In this document: positions 36,660-44,960 of the stretch, in pieces
Numbering within the stretch: position 1 is the first letter of the stretch
Layout: every line of letters begins with the position of its first letter
Origin: an uncultured Muribaculaceae bacterium
GTDB lineage: Bacteria > Bacteroidota > Bacteroidia > Bacteroidales > Muribaculaceae
Direction of reading: 5' to 3'
Assembly (NCBI GenBank): GCA_910587925.1
Contig: CAJUOC010000016.1
Location: forward strand, 1-56,914
DNA length: 56,914 nucleotides
Program-made: the position numbers and the translations under genes
Notes under the pieces: model-generated
What the model saw: only the letters and a program-made list of their open reading frames with translations
Told to the model about the DNA's origin: nothing
The model's database searches: none

Positions 36660-38161
36660 GGGCGGAAAGTAGCGGTGGTGGCGTCGCTGCCGATCACCCG
36701 CAGCAACTCGCGACGTGTAAGCTGCACGGGACAGGCCATAAACTCGGGGATATTGTACGACTTGAGCCGACGGCCGTCGTGGCCGGGATCTTTCTGTGGC
36801 AGGCGGAAGGGCTTGCTGAAGCGGCCGTCGGGACCGAAGTTGGTCAGGTACAGGCGGGTGTAGGAGCCGTCGTCGCGGCGCGAGCTGAATATCATCCAGC
36901 GGCCGTCTGACGACCAGCTGTGGTAGCTCTCGGTGTCGCCGCTGTTGATCTCGTCGAGCGGGCGTATGGTGCCGTCGGCGGTGTCGAGCATGTACAGGTC
37001 GCTGTCGTGGTGCCAGATATGGAAGGTGCCGAAGCCGCCCATCGTAAACACCACATACCGCCCGTCGGGCGAGGGGCGCGGCAGGGTGACGCTGCGCTCA
37101 TACTCCGAAGCGAGAAATATGGTGTCGGGCTCGCCGAAGCGGCGGGTCTCGGGGTCGAACGACCGCCGGTACAGATCGTAGCGGAAGTCGCGGTAGTGCT
37201 CGTTTTGATACTCCGACATGGCCTCGTCGTCCATCGGCGGAACCTCGGCCGACACATACCACAGGCTGCGGCCGTCGGGATGCCAGTACGGAAATGTCTC
37301 GAGGCGGTCGCGCTCCATGGCCACCGGGGTCACCACGTCGGTGAGGGCATCGTAGAGGATGAGGTCGGAGCGGGAGTCCTGCACCTCGACCTTGGCCGTA
37401 TCGCGGGAGTGGAAGCTCTGGGTGGTGGTGTTTACGGAGTATGCGATGAGGGGCAGCGTGGGATGCCAGCAGGGGTATACGCCCGACGATATGGTGCCCG
37501 GGGTCTTGAGGTTGACTTTCTTGAGGGCGCCGTCGCAGGCCACCACGGTGCCGCCGTGCCCCACCCTGACGTGGAGCTGCATGTTGCCGCCGCGGTTGTA
37601 GTCCTGATATGAGTGGCAGTTGATACACTGGCCTTGGTCTTCCTCCGACATCGACATGCTGTTGTATATCTCGCGCTCGTCAAAGCCGGTGAGATCGCGC
37701 TGGCATATGGCCATCGTCTCAAAGGATATGTACGACGGCTCGATGAGACGGTACGATATGTAGCGGTCGATGCTGTCGCAGATGGCGTTGCGCACGGTGG
37801 CATAGCGGGTGTAGGGCTTGCCGTCGGCGGGCCTCACGTATATGTCGATGAGCAGGGTGTCGCCGGCGGCGCCGCCCACCAGGCTGTGCCAGTCGCCGGC
37901 ATCTATGCCCGGCACACGCCCTGTGGCCACAAAGCCGGCCGGGTCGGCCGCCGTGTGGAAGTGGGTCAGATAGTCGGTGCCCTCGGCCTCGATGGCAAAG
38001 GTCATCGGGGCGATGTTGCAGGGTATGTCTATGCCGGTGTAGTCGGGGCTGATTACCGGCGGCTCGTCCGAGGCTACGGCGTCGGATGGCACGCCGGGGC
38101 GGCACGCCGCCAGAGCTGCCGCCAGCAGAGCGGTAAGTGTCGTTTTACAGATGATATTCAT
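36656..38161 (-). CDS. PD40/TolB-like propeller lipoprotein with CxxCH motif
   Basis: A 501-residue lipoprotein (Cys20, LAAALAAC). After an N-terminal domain there is a single CINCH motif (Cys179, Cys182, His183), the signature for covalent c-type haem. PD40/WD40-like propeller strands follow: FPYWHPDGRSLWYVS, PSPDGRYVVFTMGG and SWSSDGRWMIFSSRRD. It may be a haem-carrying surface or periplasmic sensor or reductase. It overlaps its neighbours by 4 bp on both sides (ATGA), so the three genes act as one unit. No cytochrome-c maturation genes are in the window. Confidence 0.75.
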   Translation of the reverse strand: MNIICKTTLTALLAAALAACRPGVPSDAVASDEPPVISPDYTGIDIPCNIAPMTFAIEAEGTDYLTHFHTAADPAGFVATGRVPGIDAGDWHSLVGGAAGDTLLIDIYVRPADGKPYTRYATVRNAICDSIDRYISYRLIEPSYISFETMAICQRDLTGFDEREIYNSMSMSEEDQGQCINCHSYQDYNRGGNMQLHVRVGHGGTVVACDGALKKVNLKTPGTISSGVYPCWHPTLPLIAYSVNTTTQSFHSRDTAKVEVQDSRSDLILYDALTDVVTPVAMERDRLETFPYWHPDGRSLWYVSAEVPPMDDEAMSEYQNEHYRDFRYDLYRRSFDPETRRFGEPDTIFLASEYERSVTLPRPSPDGRYVVFTMGGFGTFHIWHHDSDLYMLDTADGTIRPLDEINSGDTESYHSWSSDGRWMIFSSRRDDGSYTRLYLTNFGPDGRFSKPFRLPQKDPGHDGRRLKSYNIPEFMACPVQLTRRELLRVIGSDATTATFRP

Positions 38162-39981
38162 AGGGTCTTGAGGTCTTTGATAAAGAAGTAGTAATACCAG
38201 TAGGTATCGCCGAATACGGGCTTGAACGCCTCGCGGTTTGCCTCGTCGCCAAAGCGGGAGTTGCGGCGGGCCATTTCCATGAAGGCGCCGAAACTGCGCA
38301 CCACCTCGGGGTCGATGTCAAACCGGCGCCAGTCGACCTGCTGCTCCAGCGCCGAGAATAGCACTGCCGCCTCCTGATAGTGGCGGGGCAGGCGGTCGTG
38401 GGTGCGGGCATAGAGCATGAAGCGGGGCCAGAAGCCGGCGATGTCTTTGCGCACGAGATTGAACTGCAACGACAGCTCGACCAGCTCGCGCGGGCCGCCC
38501 TCCATCGAGGCCACCGCCGCCGACAGATAGCTCTCGATGCGGCCGCCGCCATCGCCGCCGATGGTATTGTGGTATGCCATGAGCGGGCGTATCGACGTAA
38601 ACTCCGGCTCGGCATCCATCAGCGAGGGGTCGTCGGCATAGCGGCGGTAGCGGCGGGCCCAGTCGCTGTGAAAGAGAGTGCGGTCGAGTATGTCGAGATA
38701 GCGGCGCGCCAGGGCGGTCTCGCCATTGACCAGCGCACACTTCACCATATACTTGAGATACTCGGCGCGCGGGCCATACTCCACCATATCCTCCATACAC
38801 CAGCGGTAGCAGTCGTTGACGCGGCCCAGCTTGTAGAGCAGCTCGCGGGTGCACACGGCGCGCATGGTAAAGCCGGGGTTGGGCGAGCGGTACTCCGTGT
38901 CGGCCATCGGGTATGTAAAGAGGCTGTCGCCGGCCCGGCCCAGGTGGAAGAGCGACATGTGGGTGTACAGGCCGAGGGCACGGGTGGGCGCGGGGCCTGC
39001 ATCGCGCGATGCCTCGAGAGCGGCGGCATAGTCGCCCTGCTCCGAGGCGATATCCATCCTGAGCAGCGAGTCGAGATGGGGGTCGGCCGGGGCCAGCAGC
39101 GGCACCGCCGCCAGCGAGCAGAGATACACCGCGGCCGCAGGCAGTATGCAGCGCAGGCCGCAGGGCGCGCTCGCAGCCGCAGGGGCGCGGCGCCCTATGA
39201 GCGCAAAGACGCCCATCGCGGCAAATGCCACGATATATGGCAGCCAGAGCATCACACTGTCGGCGCCGAAGCGCGGCAGCCCCGATATATACATGCGGGC
39301 ATACATCAGGTGGGTGTCGCCGAAGTAATACACCAGCCGTGGCACGGCCACCGTCAGCACCACCGCAGCCGCCACACAGGGCCAGCTGCCGCGGAAGCGG
39401 CGCAAGTCTGCCGCAGCGCACAGCGCCATGCCCAGCAGCGCATAGAAGCCCAGCGGCATGTACATCGCCGCAGCAGCGGCAAGCACCGCCAGCCGCCACA
39501 CCATGCGGTCGCTCAGCCGGTAGAGGGCATATATGCCCGCAGCGGCAAGGCTGCCGAGTATGCCCATATAGGCAAAGCCCGGGGTCTTGATGGTGTAGAT
39601 GAGATAGCCGGCCATGAGATAGGCGGCCAGCATCATCGCAGGCACCACTCCGGCGTAGAGAAACGCCCGGGCAGGCAGCCTGAACGCTCGGTACACGGCG
39701 AGCCACAGCCCCACGAGGGTCAGCGTCATCACAGCCGTGCCGAGCCACGGGTAATGGAAAAACTGAGTGATAAAGGTGGCACACCAGGTGAGAGCGCCGC
39801 CCGGCACGAGCATACAGTCGCTGAAATAGCGGCCGTCTGACACGAAAAGCGACAGCTCATCGGTCTTGATAAGATACGGCGCGCGCGTGCCGGCAAGCAA
39901 CACGCAGGCGAGTATGGCAAAAATTGCCATACCCGCCAGGGCGCTCATACGCTGTACCACGTATGAAGGTCTATTTTTCAT
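38158..39981 (-). CDS. DUF6057-like multi-pass membrane protein
   Basis: A 607-residue protein. The N-terminal half has about ten hydrophobic helices (e.g. AIFAILACVLLAG, LGTAVMTLTLVGLWLAV, AMMLAAYLMAGYLIY). The C-terminal half (from about residue 310) is soluble and helical with TPR-like repeats (AEYLKYMVKCALVNGETALA). The layout is that of DUF6057, whose function is unknown. It is the first gene of the CxxCH/Rid-like operon and begins 11 bp after the GH43-like gene, so the whole cluster may be cotranscribed. Confidence 0.7.
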   Translation of the reverse strand: MKNRPSYVVQRMSALAGMAIFAILACVLLAGTRAPYLIKTDELSLFVSDGRYFSDCMLVPGGALTWCATFITQFFHYPWLGTAVMTLTLVGLWLAVYRAFRLPARAFLYAGVVPAMMLAAYLMAGYLIYTIKTPGFAYMGILGSLAAAGIYALYRLSDRMVWRLAVLAAAAAMYMPLGFYALLGMALCAAADLRRFRGSWPCVAAAVVLTVAVPRLVYYFGDTHLMYARMYISGLPRFGADSVMLWLPYIVAFAAMGVFALIGRRAPAAASAPCGLRCILPAAAVYLCSLAAVPLLAPADPHLDSLLRMDIASEQGDYAAALEASRDAGPAPTRALGLYTHMSLFHLGRAGDSLFTYPMADTEYRSPNPGFTMRAVCTRELLYKLGRVNDCYRWCMEDMVEYGPRAEYLKYMVKCALVNGETALARRYLDILDRTLFHSDWARRYRRYADDPSLMDAEPEFTSIRPLMAYHNTIGGDGGGRIESYLSAAVASMEGGPRELVELSLQFNLVRKDIAGFWPRFMLYARTHDRLPRHYQEAAVLFSALEQQVDWRRFDIDPEVVRSFGAFMEMARRNSRFGDEANREAFKPVFGDTYWYYYFFIKDLKTL

Positions 39982-39992
39982 CCAAACACATA

Positions 39993-41762
39993 TTAAATCA
40001 CTATCTTACTTGCACAGTGCATGTTATCGCCAACGGCGGTGACCACATACACCCCGCGGCCGAGAGCCGATGGCAGAGCGACGCGCGTGCCCGACTGCGA
40101 TGCGACGGCCTCGACTACGGCCACTGCGCGGCCCGAGGCGGCCTCGACCACCGTCAGAGTAAGGGCGACACCGTCGGCGCCGCTCACCACCAGGGCATCG
40201 CGGCCGTCGGCACGCACGGTGGCACCCGTGGCCACAGCCACCTCGCCGATGCCGGCCGCCGACTCATAAGCCTCCTGCGCCTCGATGCGGGCGAGATTGT
40301 CGGCGCGGTAAGCGGCGCTGAACATATCGGCCCGTGGCAGGTCGCCGTGGGCCTTGGTATCGAAGTACAGGCCAAAGCACTGCGCCTCGGCAGCGCCCTT
40401 GGCCACCAGGAACACCGGCGACGAGGCCAGGCGCGAGTCGCCCGACACGGTGAGCACCTTGCCGTCTTTGACACACTGTATATGGTAGCAGCCGTCTTCG
40501 AGCAGCTCAAGACGCCAGTCCTGAGAGGCGGCGCCGGAGCCGTCGGCGAGCACCAGCGCGCCGTACATCGACTCAAGATACTTGCCCGACTTCACCTCCA
40601 CAAAGCGCCATACGTAGGGATTGGCAGTCTTCTCCAGGCGGAAGTCCATATTGGTGGCGTCGGAGTCGTCGTCGATAAAGAAGCCGTTGCCCTTGGTCGA
40701 CATCCAGCGGTCGGAGTACTTGTCGAGGATGCGCACCACCGCCCCGTCGACCGCATGGTCCAGACGGGCCCAGCGGTCGCAGTCGGCAAATACGTCGAGT
40801 GTCCACGACTCATACCACTTGACAGTCGGAGCGCCCGAGCGCAGGCTCAGCGGCAGCCACACATACTCCGACTTGCCGCCGACGTCCGACGAATTCCAGC
40901 GGTCGCCCATATAAACATATGCGCCATCGTAGCCGTCGACCTTGAAGATATATGTGCTCTGGCTGCGGTAAGTGGTCTCGCCGCCCTTGTCGATGGCAAA
41001 GTTGCCCAGAGTCTGCCAGTGGCCGAGTATGTCGGTCGCCGTGGCGCTGTGGCCGGGGTTGGGGTCCCAGCCGGTGCAGCCCGAGAATACGCCGAAGTAA
41101 GTGTCGCCGGCCTTGATGATGGCCGGAGCCTCGTAGCGCAGGCCCTTGAGTATCTTGGTCTCGGTGACGGGGTTGGTCTCGGTCGAGAGATAGTCGGCCG
41201 AGAGCAGGGCCACGTTCATGTTGGTATTCATGTCGGTGGAGCCGAAGTGATATGCCCGTCCGTCGGTGTCTTTGAATACGGTCTGGTCGCGGGAGTCGTG
41301 ATTGTTGGGGCGGAAGGTGCTCACAAAGTCGTAGTTGCCGTCGATTTTGTCGCAGACGGCCACACACACGCGTGCCTCGCCGTATCCGTCGCCGTTTTCC
41401 CAGTGGATATACATCACCCACTTGCCGGTGGCGTCGTTGTACACCACCTTGGGGCGCTCCAGTATGCACTTGCCGGTGTCGGGGTCTTTGGCCTGCGCGG
41501 CCTTGAATACGAGCCCGCCGCGGGTCCAGTTGTAGAGGTCGGTCGAGGTGTAGCAGCTCACGCCGTTGCTGTCGTAGCCGGTGCGGTCCTCGCCAAACCA
41601 GTAATACTTGCCCTGGTGGTGCACGACGCATCCGCCGTGGGCGTTGATATGCGTGCCCCGGGTGTCATTCCATACGGCGCCGGGAGTAAAATTGGTGCGG
41701 GCCGCTGATACGGAAAGGGAGCAAAATACTAATGAAGAAATCAATATCCGGGAGTATCTCAT
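39993..41762 (-). CDS. GH43-like secreted hydrolase with ricin-type module
   Basis: A 589-residue secreted protein. The five-bladed propeller begins VWNDTRGTHINAHGGCVVHH and YYWFGED, and has FKDTDGRAYHFGSTDMN. This pattern is typical of GH43 exo-beta-1,3-galactanases (subfamily 24). A ricin/CBM13-like beta-trefoil follows (about residues 320-470). The C-terminus (ALTLTVVEAASGRAVAVVE, then GRGVYVVTAVGDN) is a beta-rich sorting-type tail. Type II arabinogalactan is the likely substrate; the exact linkage is inference. Confidence 0.75.
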   Translation of the reverse strand: MRYSRILISSLVFCSLSVSAARTNFTPGAVWNDTRGTHINAHGGCVVHHQGKYYWFGEDRTGYDSNGVSCYTSTDLYNWTRGGLVFKAAQAKDPDTGKCILERPKVVYNDATGKWVMYIHWENGDGYGEARVCVAVCDKIDGNYDFVSTFRPNNHDSRDQTVFKDTDGRAYHFGSTDMNTNMNVALLSADYLSTETNPVTETKILKGLRYEAPAIIKAGDTYFGVFSGCTGWDPNPGHSATATDILGHWQTLGNFAIDKGGETTYRSQSTYIFKVDGYDGAYVYMGDRWNSSDVGGKSEYVWLPLSLRSGAPTVKWYESWTLDVFADCDRWARLDHAVDGAVVRILDKYSDRWMSTKGNGFFIDDDSDATNMDFRLEKTANPYVWRFVEVKSGKYLESMYGALVLADGSGAASQDWRLELLEDGCYHIQCVKDGKVLTVSGDSRLASSPVFLVAKGAAEAQCFGLYFDTKAHGDLPRADMFSAAYRADNLARIEAQEAYESAAGIGEVAVATGATVRADGRDALVVSGADGVALTLTVVEAASGRAVAVVEAVASQSGTRVALPSALGRGVYVVTAVGDNMHCASKIVI

Positions 41763-41787
41763 GTCGGTATCGGAGTTTAATGGTTAG

Positions 41788-41822
41788 CCGCGCGGAGCCG
41801 GAGCCTTACCGGCTCCGCGCGG
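41788..41822 (-). terminator. Hairpin between the duplicated LamG-like gene and GH43-like gene
   Basis: CCGCGCGGAGCCGG (41788-41801) pairs perfectly with 41809-41822 around a 7-nt loop. The U-tract is weak on the minus strand, so it may slow or reduce, and not fully stop, transcription into the GH43-like gene. Confidence 0.6.
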
Positions 41823-41856
41823 CGGAAGTCAGATAAATCTAAATCAGGTTACAAAC

Positions 41857-44800
41857 TTAATAAATAACTTTGAGATTGCGTGTCTTGCCGTAGGTGGAAA
41901 TCACGCAGACGTACATGCCGCGGGCAGGCAGGGCGATTACGGAGCCGGGCACATAGTCGGGCTCGGTGGCCACGAGCATACCCAGGGTGTCGTATACGCT
42001 CACTGCGGTGCCGTCGGCGGTGTTGTACAGGGCGATGCCCTCGGCCGAGGTGCGGGCGTATGCTGCGTTGACCTCTACCTCATCGATGCCGTCGACGTCG
42101 TCGCCGAAGTCGGGAGCGAGGGGAGCGTATGCGCCGGTGGGGTCATAGGCAAAGTACTCCACATCGGTACCGTCGCCATTGAAGCCGGTCTTCTGGTCGA
42201 GCACGCGCGACTGGCCGCTCAGCACCATCTCGTCGACCATGAAGGGCTGCGGGCTCGAGCCCCAGCCACCGCCGTTGAGGAAGCGCTCGTTGTGGAGCAC
42301 GACCTTAATCTGGCGGCACGATGCCGAGGTGGTGTAGCTCATGCCATACTGCTTCATGGCGTCCTCGTTGGTGATGTCCACCGAGGTGCCGAGCTTGGAG
42401 TCCTGTACCTCCTGAATCTTCACGGCGCCCTGGATCTGGCCGGTCTTCTTCTCGGTGCCGGCCTGGGCAAGGAAGCTCAGCGAGTAGGTGCTCGAGGGAG
42501 CCACGTCGACAATCTGCGACACGGTACCTGCGCCCCAGCCGTCGTTCCAGTTGTAGCGCTGGAGCTTCATCACGTGGTTGTTGTAGTCGAGGTCGTTGTC
42601 AATCTCCTTGTTGATTACGGAGTACTGGCAGTTGTACTGGTCGATGGGGTCTACTACCCAGCCCTCGACACGGTTGACCTGATTGTCGGAGGCGCGCTTG
42701 TTCCACTCGCCCTCGAAGCCGGGGTTCTTGAGCAGATTCTCGACCACGTCGCCATTCTCGACAGCCCACTCGGCCTGGTGGCCGTAGTCGGCGGTGCGCA
42801 GGTTGGCCACGAAGAGACCGTCGCGGTATACATTCACGCGGCCGTCGGTGGTCACGGCATAGCGGTAGGTGTGGTACTTGCCGTCGGTGTTGTAGAATAC
42901 CTTCTTGCCGCCGTCGCCCGAGGTGGCGGGGTTTTCGATGTTGACTTTCGACTCACCGTTGTACAGACCGATGGCGTCGGCCTCCACATAGGTCTTGAAG
43001 GCAGCGCCGTCTTTGGTCACGGCATATGCGTCGAAGGTCGATGCATCCTGCTTGGTCTTCACACGGAACTCCACGGTGTAGCCGTCCTTGCCGGCGGTGA
43101 AGCCGTCGGCTGCGGTGGCGGCAAAGCTGTTGCCGGCGCCTGCAAAGGCGGGATTGGCCTTGATGTCCTTACGCTCCAGGTCGTCGGCATAGCCGGTGAC
43201 ATTGATGTAGGCGCGGGTGTCGCCGCTGCGCAGGATTACCTTGCCTGATGTCTCGGGCAGGGTGCTGTTGAGAGTGATGGCGATCTCGCCGTCCTTGCTT
43301 GCGTCGAGGGTCTCGGGATATACCGAGAAGCCGGCGGTGGCCGATACGCTCACCTTGTCGGCCGACACAAGATTGGCGATATTGATCTTGACGGTCTTGG
43401 AGGAGCCGGTGCCGGTGATGCTGACGGCGCGCTCGGCGGGAGCGAGCACGGGGGTCACGGGGGCGTAGGCGCCGGTGCAGTCGTATGTGAAGTACTCCAC
43501 ATCGGTACCGTCGGCGCTGAAGCCGGCCTTCTGGTCGAGCACGCGCGACTGGCCGGTGAGCACCATCTCGTCGACCATGAAGGGCTGCGGGCTCGAGCCC
43601 CAGCCACCGCCGTTGAGGAAGCGCTCGTTGTGGAGCACGACCTTAATCTGGCGGCACGCGGCCGAGGTGGTGTAGCTCATGCCATACTGCTTCATGGCGT
43701 CCTCATTGGTGATGTCGACCGAGGTGCCGAGCTTGGAGTCCTGTACCTCCTGAATCTTCACGGCGCCCTGTATCTGGCCGGTCTTCTTCTCGGTGCCGGC
43801 CTGGGCCAGGAAGCTCAGCGAGTAAGTGCTGTTGGGAGCCACGTCGACAATCTGCGACACGGTGCCTGCGCCCCAGCCGTCGTTCCAGTTGTAGCGCTGG
43901 AGCTTCATCACGTGGTTGAAGTGGTCGAGGTCGTTGTTGATTTCCTTGTTGATTACGTCGTAGTTGCAGTTGTAGCGGTCGATGGGGTCGACAATCCAGC
44001 CCTCGACGCGGTTGAGGAGCGAGTCGGTGGCGCGGGTGTTCCACTCACCCTCGAAGCCCGGGTTTTTGAGCAGATTCTCGGCGATATCGCCATTCTCCAC
44101 GCCCCAGGAGGCCTGGTTGCCGTAGTCGCCGGTGCGCAGGATGGTGATGAGCTGGCCGTCGCGGTACACAAACACGCGGCGGTCGGCGGTCACGGCATAG
44201 CGGTATGTGTGGTACTTGCCGTCGGTGTTGTAGAAGGATTTCTTGCCGCCCTCGCCTGCATTGAGGCTATTCTCGATGTTGACTTTCGACTCGCCGTTGT
44301 ACAGGCCGATGGCGTCGGCGTCGATATAAGCCTTGAAGGCAGCGCCGTCTTTGGTCACGGCATAGGCATCGAAGGTCGATGCATCCTGCTTGGTCTTGAC
44401 GCGGAACTCCACAGTGTAGCCGTCTTTGCCGGCGGTGAAGCCCTCAGCGGCGCCGTGGGCCAGGCTCTTGTCGGCGCCCTTGTATACGGGGTTGGCCGAG
44501 AGGTCTTTCTGCTCCAGGGGAGTGCCGTAGCCCTTGACGGCCACAGTGCCGCGGAAGTCGCCGCTGCGCAGATACACGCAGCCCTCGGTGACGGGCATGG
44601 TGCTCAGCAGGGTCACGTGCACGGTCACGTTGGTGGCGTTGGCGGGCAGAGTCTCGGGATACACCTCGAGGCCGGCCGATGCGGTCAGCGTGATCTTGTC
44701 GGTCAGGTTGGCGGCATTTACGGTAAATGTACCGCTCTGGCCTGTGCCGTTGATTACCACGCCCTGAGCCTTAGCCTTGGCCGGAGCGGCGGCTACTGCC

Positions 44801-44901
44801 TGCGCGGAGCCGAGTGTCACCACCGGCCCGGCTGCATAGCCACACAGCGATGCAGACAGCGCCAGTGACATGAGCAGGCATTTGAAATAATTCTTTTTCA
44901 T
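41857..44901 (-). CDS. Surface protein with two near-identical LamG-like halves
   Basis: A 1014-residue secreted protein. It has a signal peptide (LMSLALSASLCGYAAG). A module of about 446 residues occurs twice, at roughly residues 45-490 and 491-935. Each module holds a small Ig/BACON-like domain (DKITLTASAGLEVYPETLPA; VSADKVSVSATAGFSVYPE), a LamG-like domain (GYTVEFRVKTKQDASTFDAY) and a carbohydrate-binding-like domain (NLLKNPGFEGEWN, VEGWIVDPIDRYNC). The final part is a beta-rich sorting-type tail. No catalytic residues are evident, so it is probably an adhesin or glycan binder. Confidence 0.75.
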   Translation of the reverse strand: MKKNYFKCLLMSLALSASLCGYAAGPVVTLGSAQAVAAAPAKAKAQGVVINGTGQSGTFTVNAANLTDKITLTASAGLEVYPETLPANATNVTVHVTLLSTMPVTEGCVYLRSGDFRGTVAVKGYGTPLEQKDLSANPVYKGADKSLAHGAAEGFTAGKDGYTVEFRVKTKQDASTFDAYAVTKDGAAFKAYIDADAIGLYNGESKVNIENSLNAGEGGKKSFYNTDGKYHTYRYAVTADRRVFVYRDGQLITILRTGDYGNQASWGVENGDIAENLLKNPGFEGEWNTRATDSLLNRVEGWIVDPIDRYNCNYDVINKEINNDLDHFNHVMKLQRYNWNDGWGAGTVSQIVDVAPNSTYSLSFLAQAGTEKKTGQIQGAVKIQEVQDSKLGTSVDITNEDAMKQYGMSYTTSAACRQIKVVLHNERFLNGGGWGSSPQPFMVDEMVLTGQSRVLDQKAGFSADGTDVEYFTYDCTGAYAPVTPVLAPAERAVSITGTGSSKTVKINIANLVSADKVSVSATAGFSVYPETLDASKDGEIAITLNSTLPETSGKVILRSGDTRAYINVTGYADDLERKDIKANPAFAGAGNSFAATAADGFTAGKDGYTVEFRVKTKQDASTFDAYAVTKDGAAFKTYVEADAIGLYNGESKVNIENPATSGDGGKKVFYNTDGKYHTYRYAVTTDGRVNVYRDGLFVANLRTADYGHQAEWAVENGDVVENLLKNPGFEGEWNKRASDNQVNRVEGWVVDPIDQYNCQYSVINKEIDNDLDYNNHVMKLQRYNWNDGWGAGTVSQIVDVAPSSTYSLSFLAQAGTEKKTGQIQGAVKIQEVQDSKLGTSVDITNEDAMKQYGMSYTTSASCRQIKVVLHNERFLNGGGWGSSPQPFMVDEMVLSGQSRVLDQKTGFNGDGTDVEYFAYDPTGAYAPLAPDFGDDVDGIDEVEVNAAYARTSAEGIALYNTADGTAVSVYDTLGMLVATEPDYVPGSVIALPARGMYVCVISTYGKTRNLKVIY
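42150..44830 (-). repeat. Internal duplication of about 1338 bp
   Basis: Segments such as 42201-42310 and 43539-43648 are nearly identical and offset by 1338 bp, which is 446 codons. The match extends over most of the module. The low divergence at DNA level points to a recent duplication or ongoing gene conversion. Confidence 0.85.
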
Positions 44902-44960
44902 TTAGGTTTTAATTGAAAGAAAGATGGTTGGTATTAGTAAAGATTATATTGATTTCTGAT

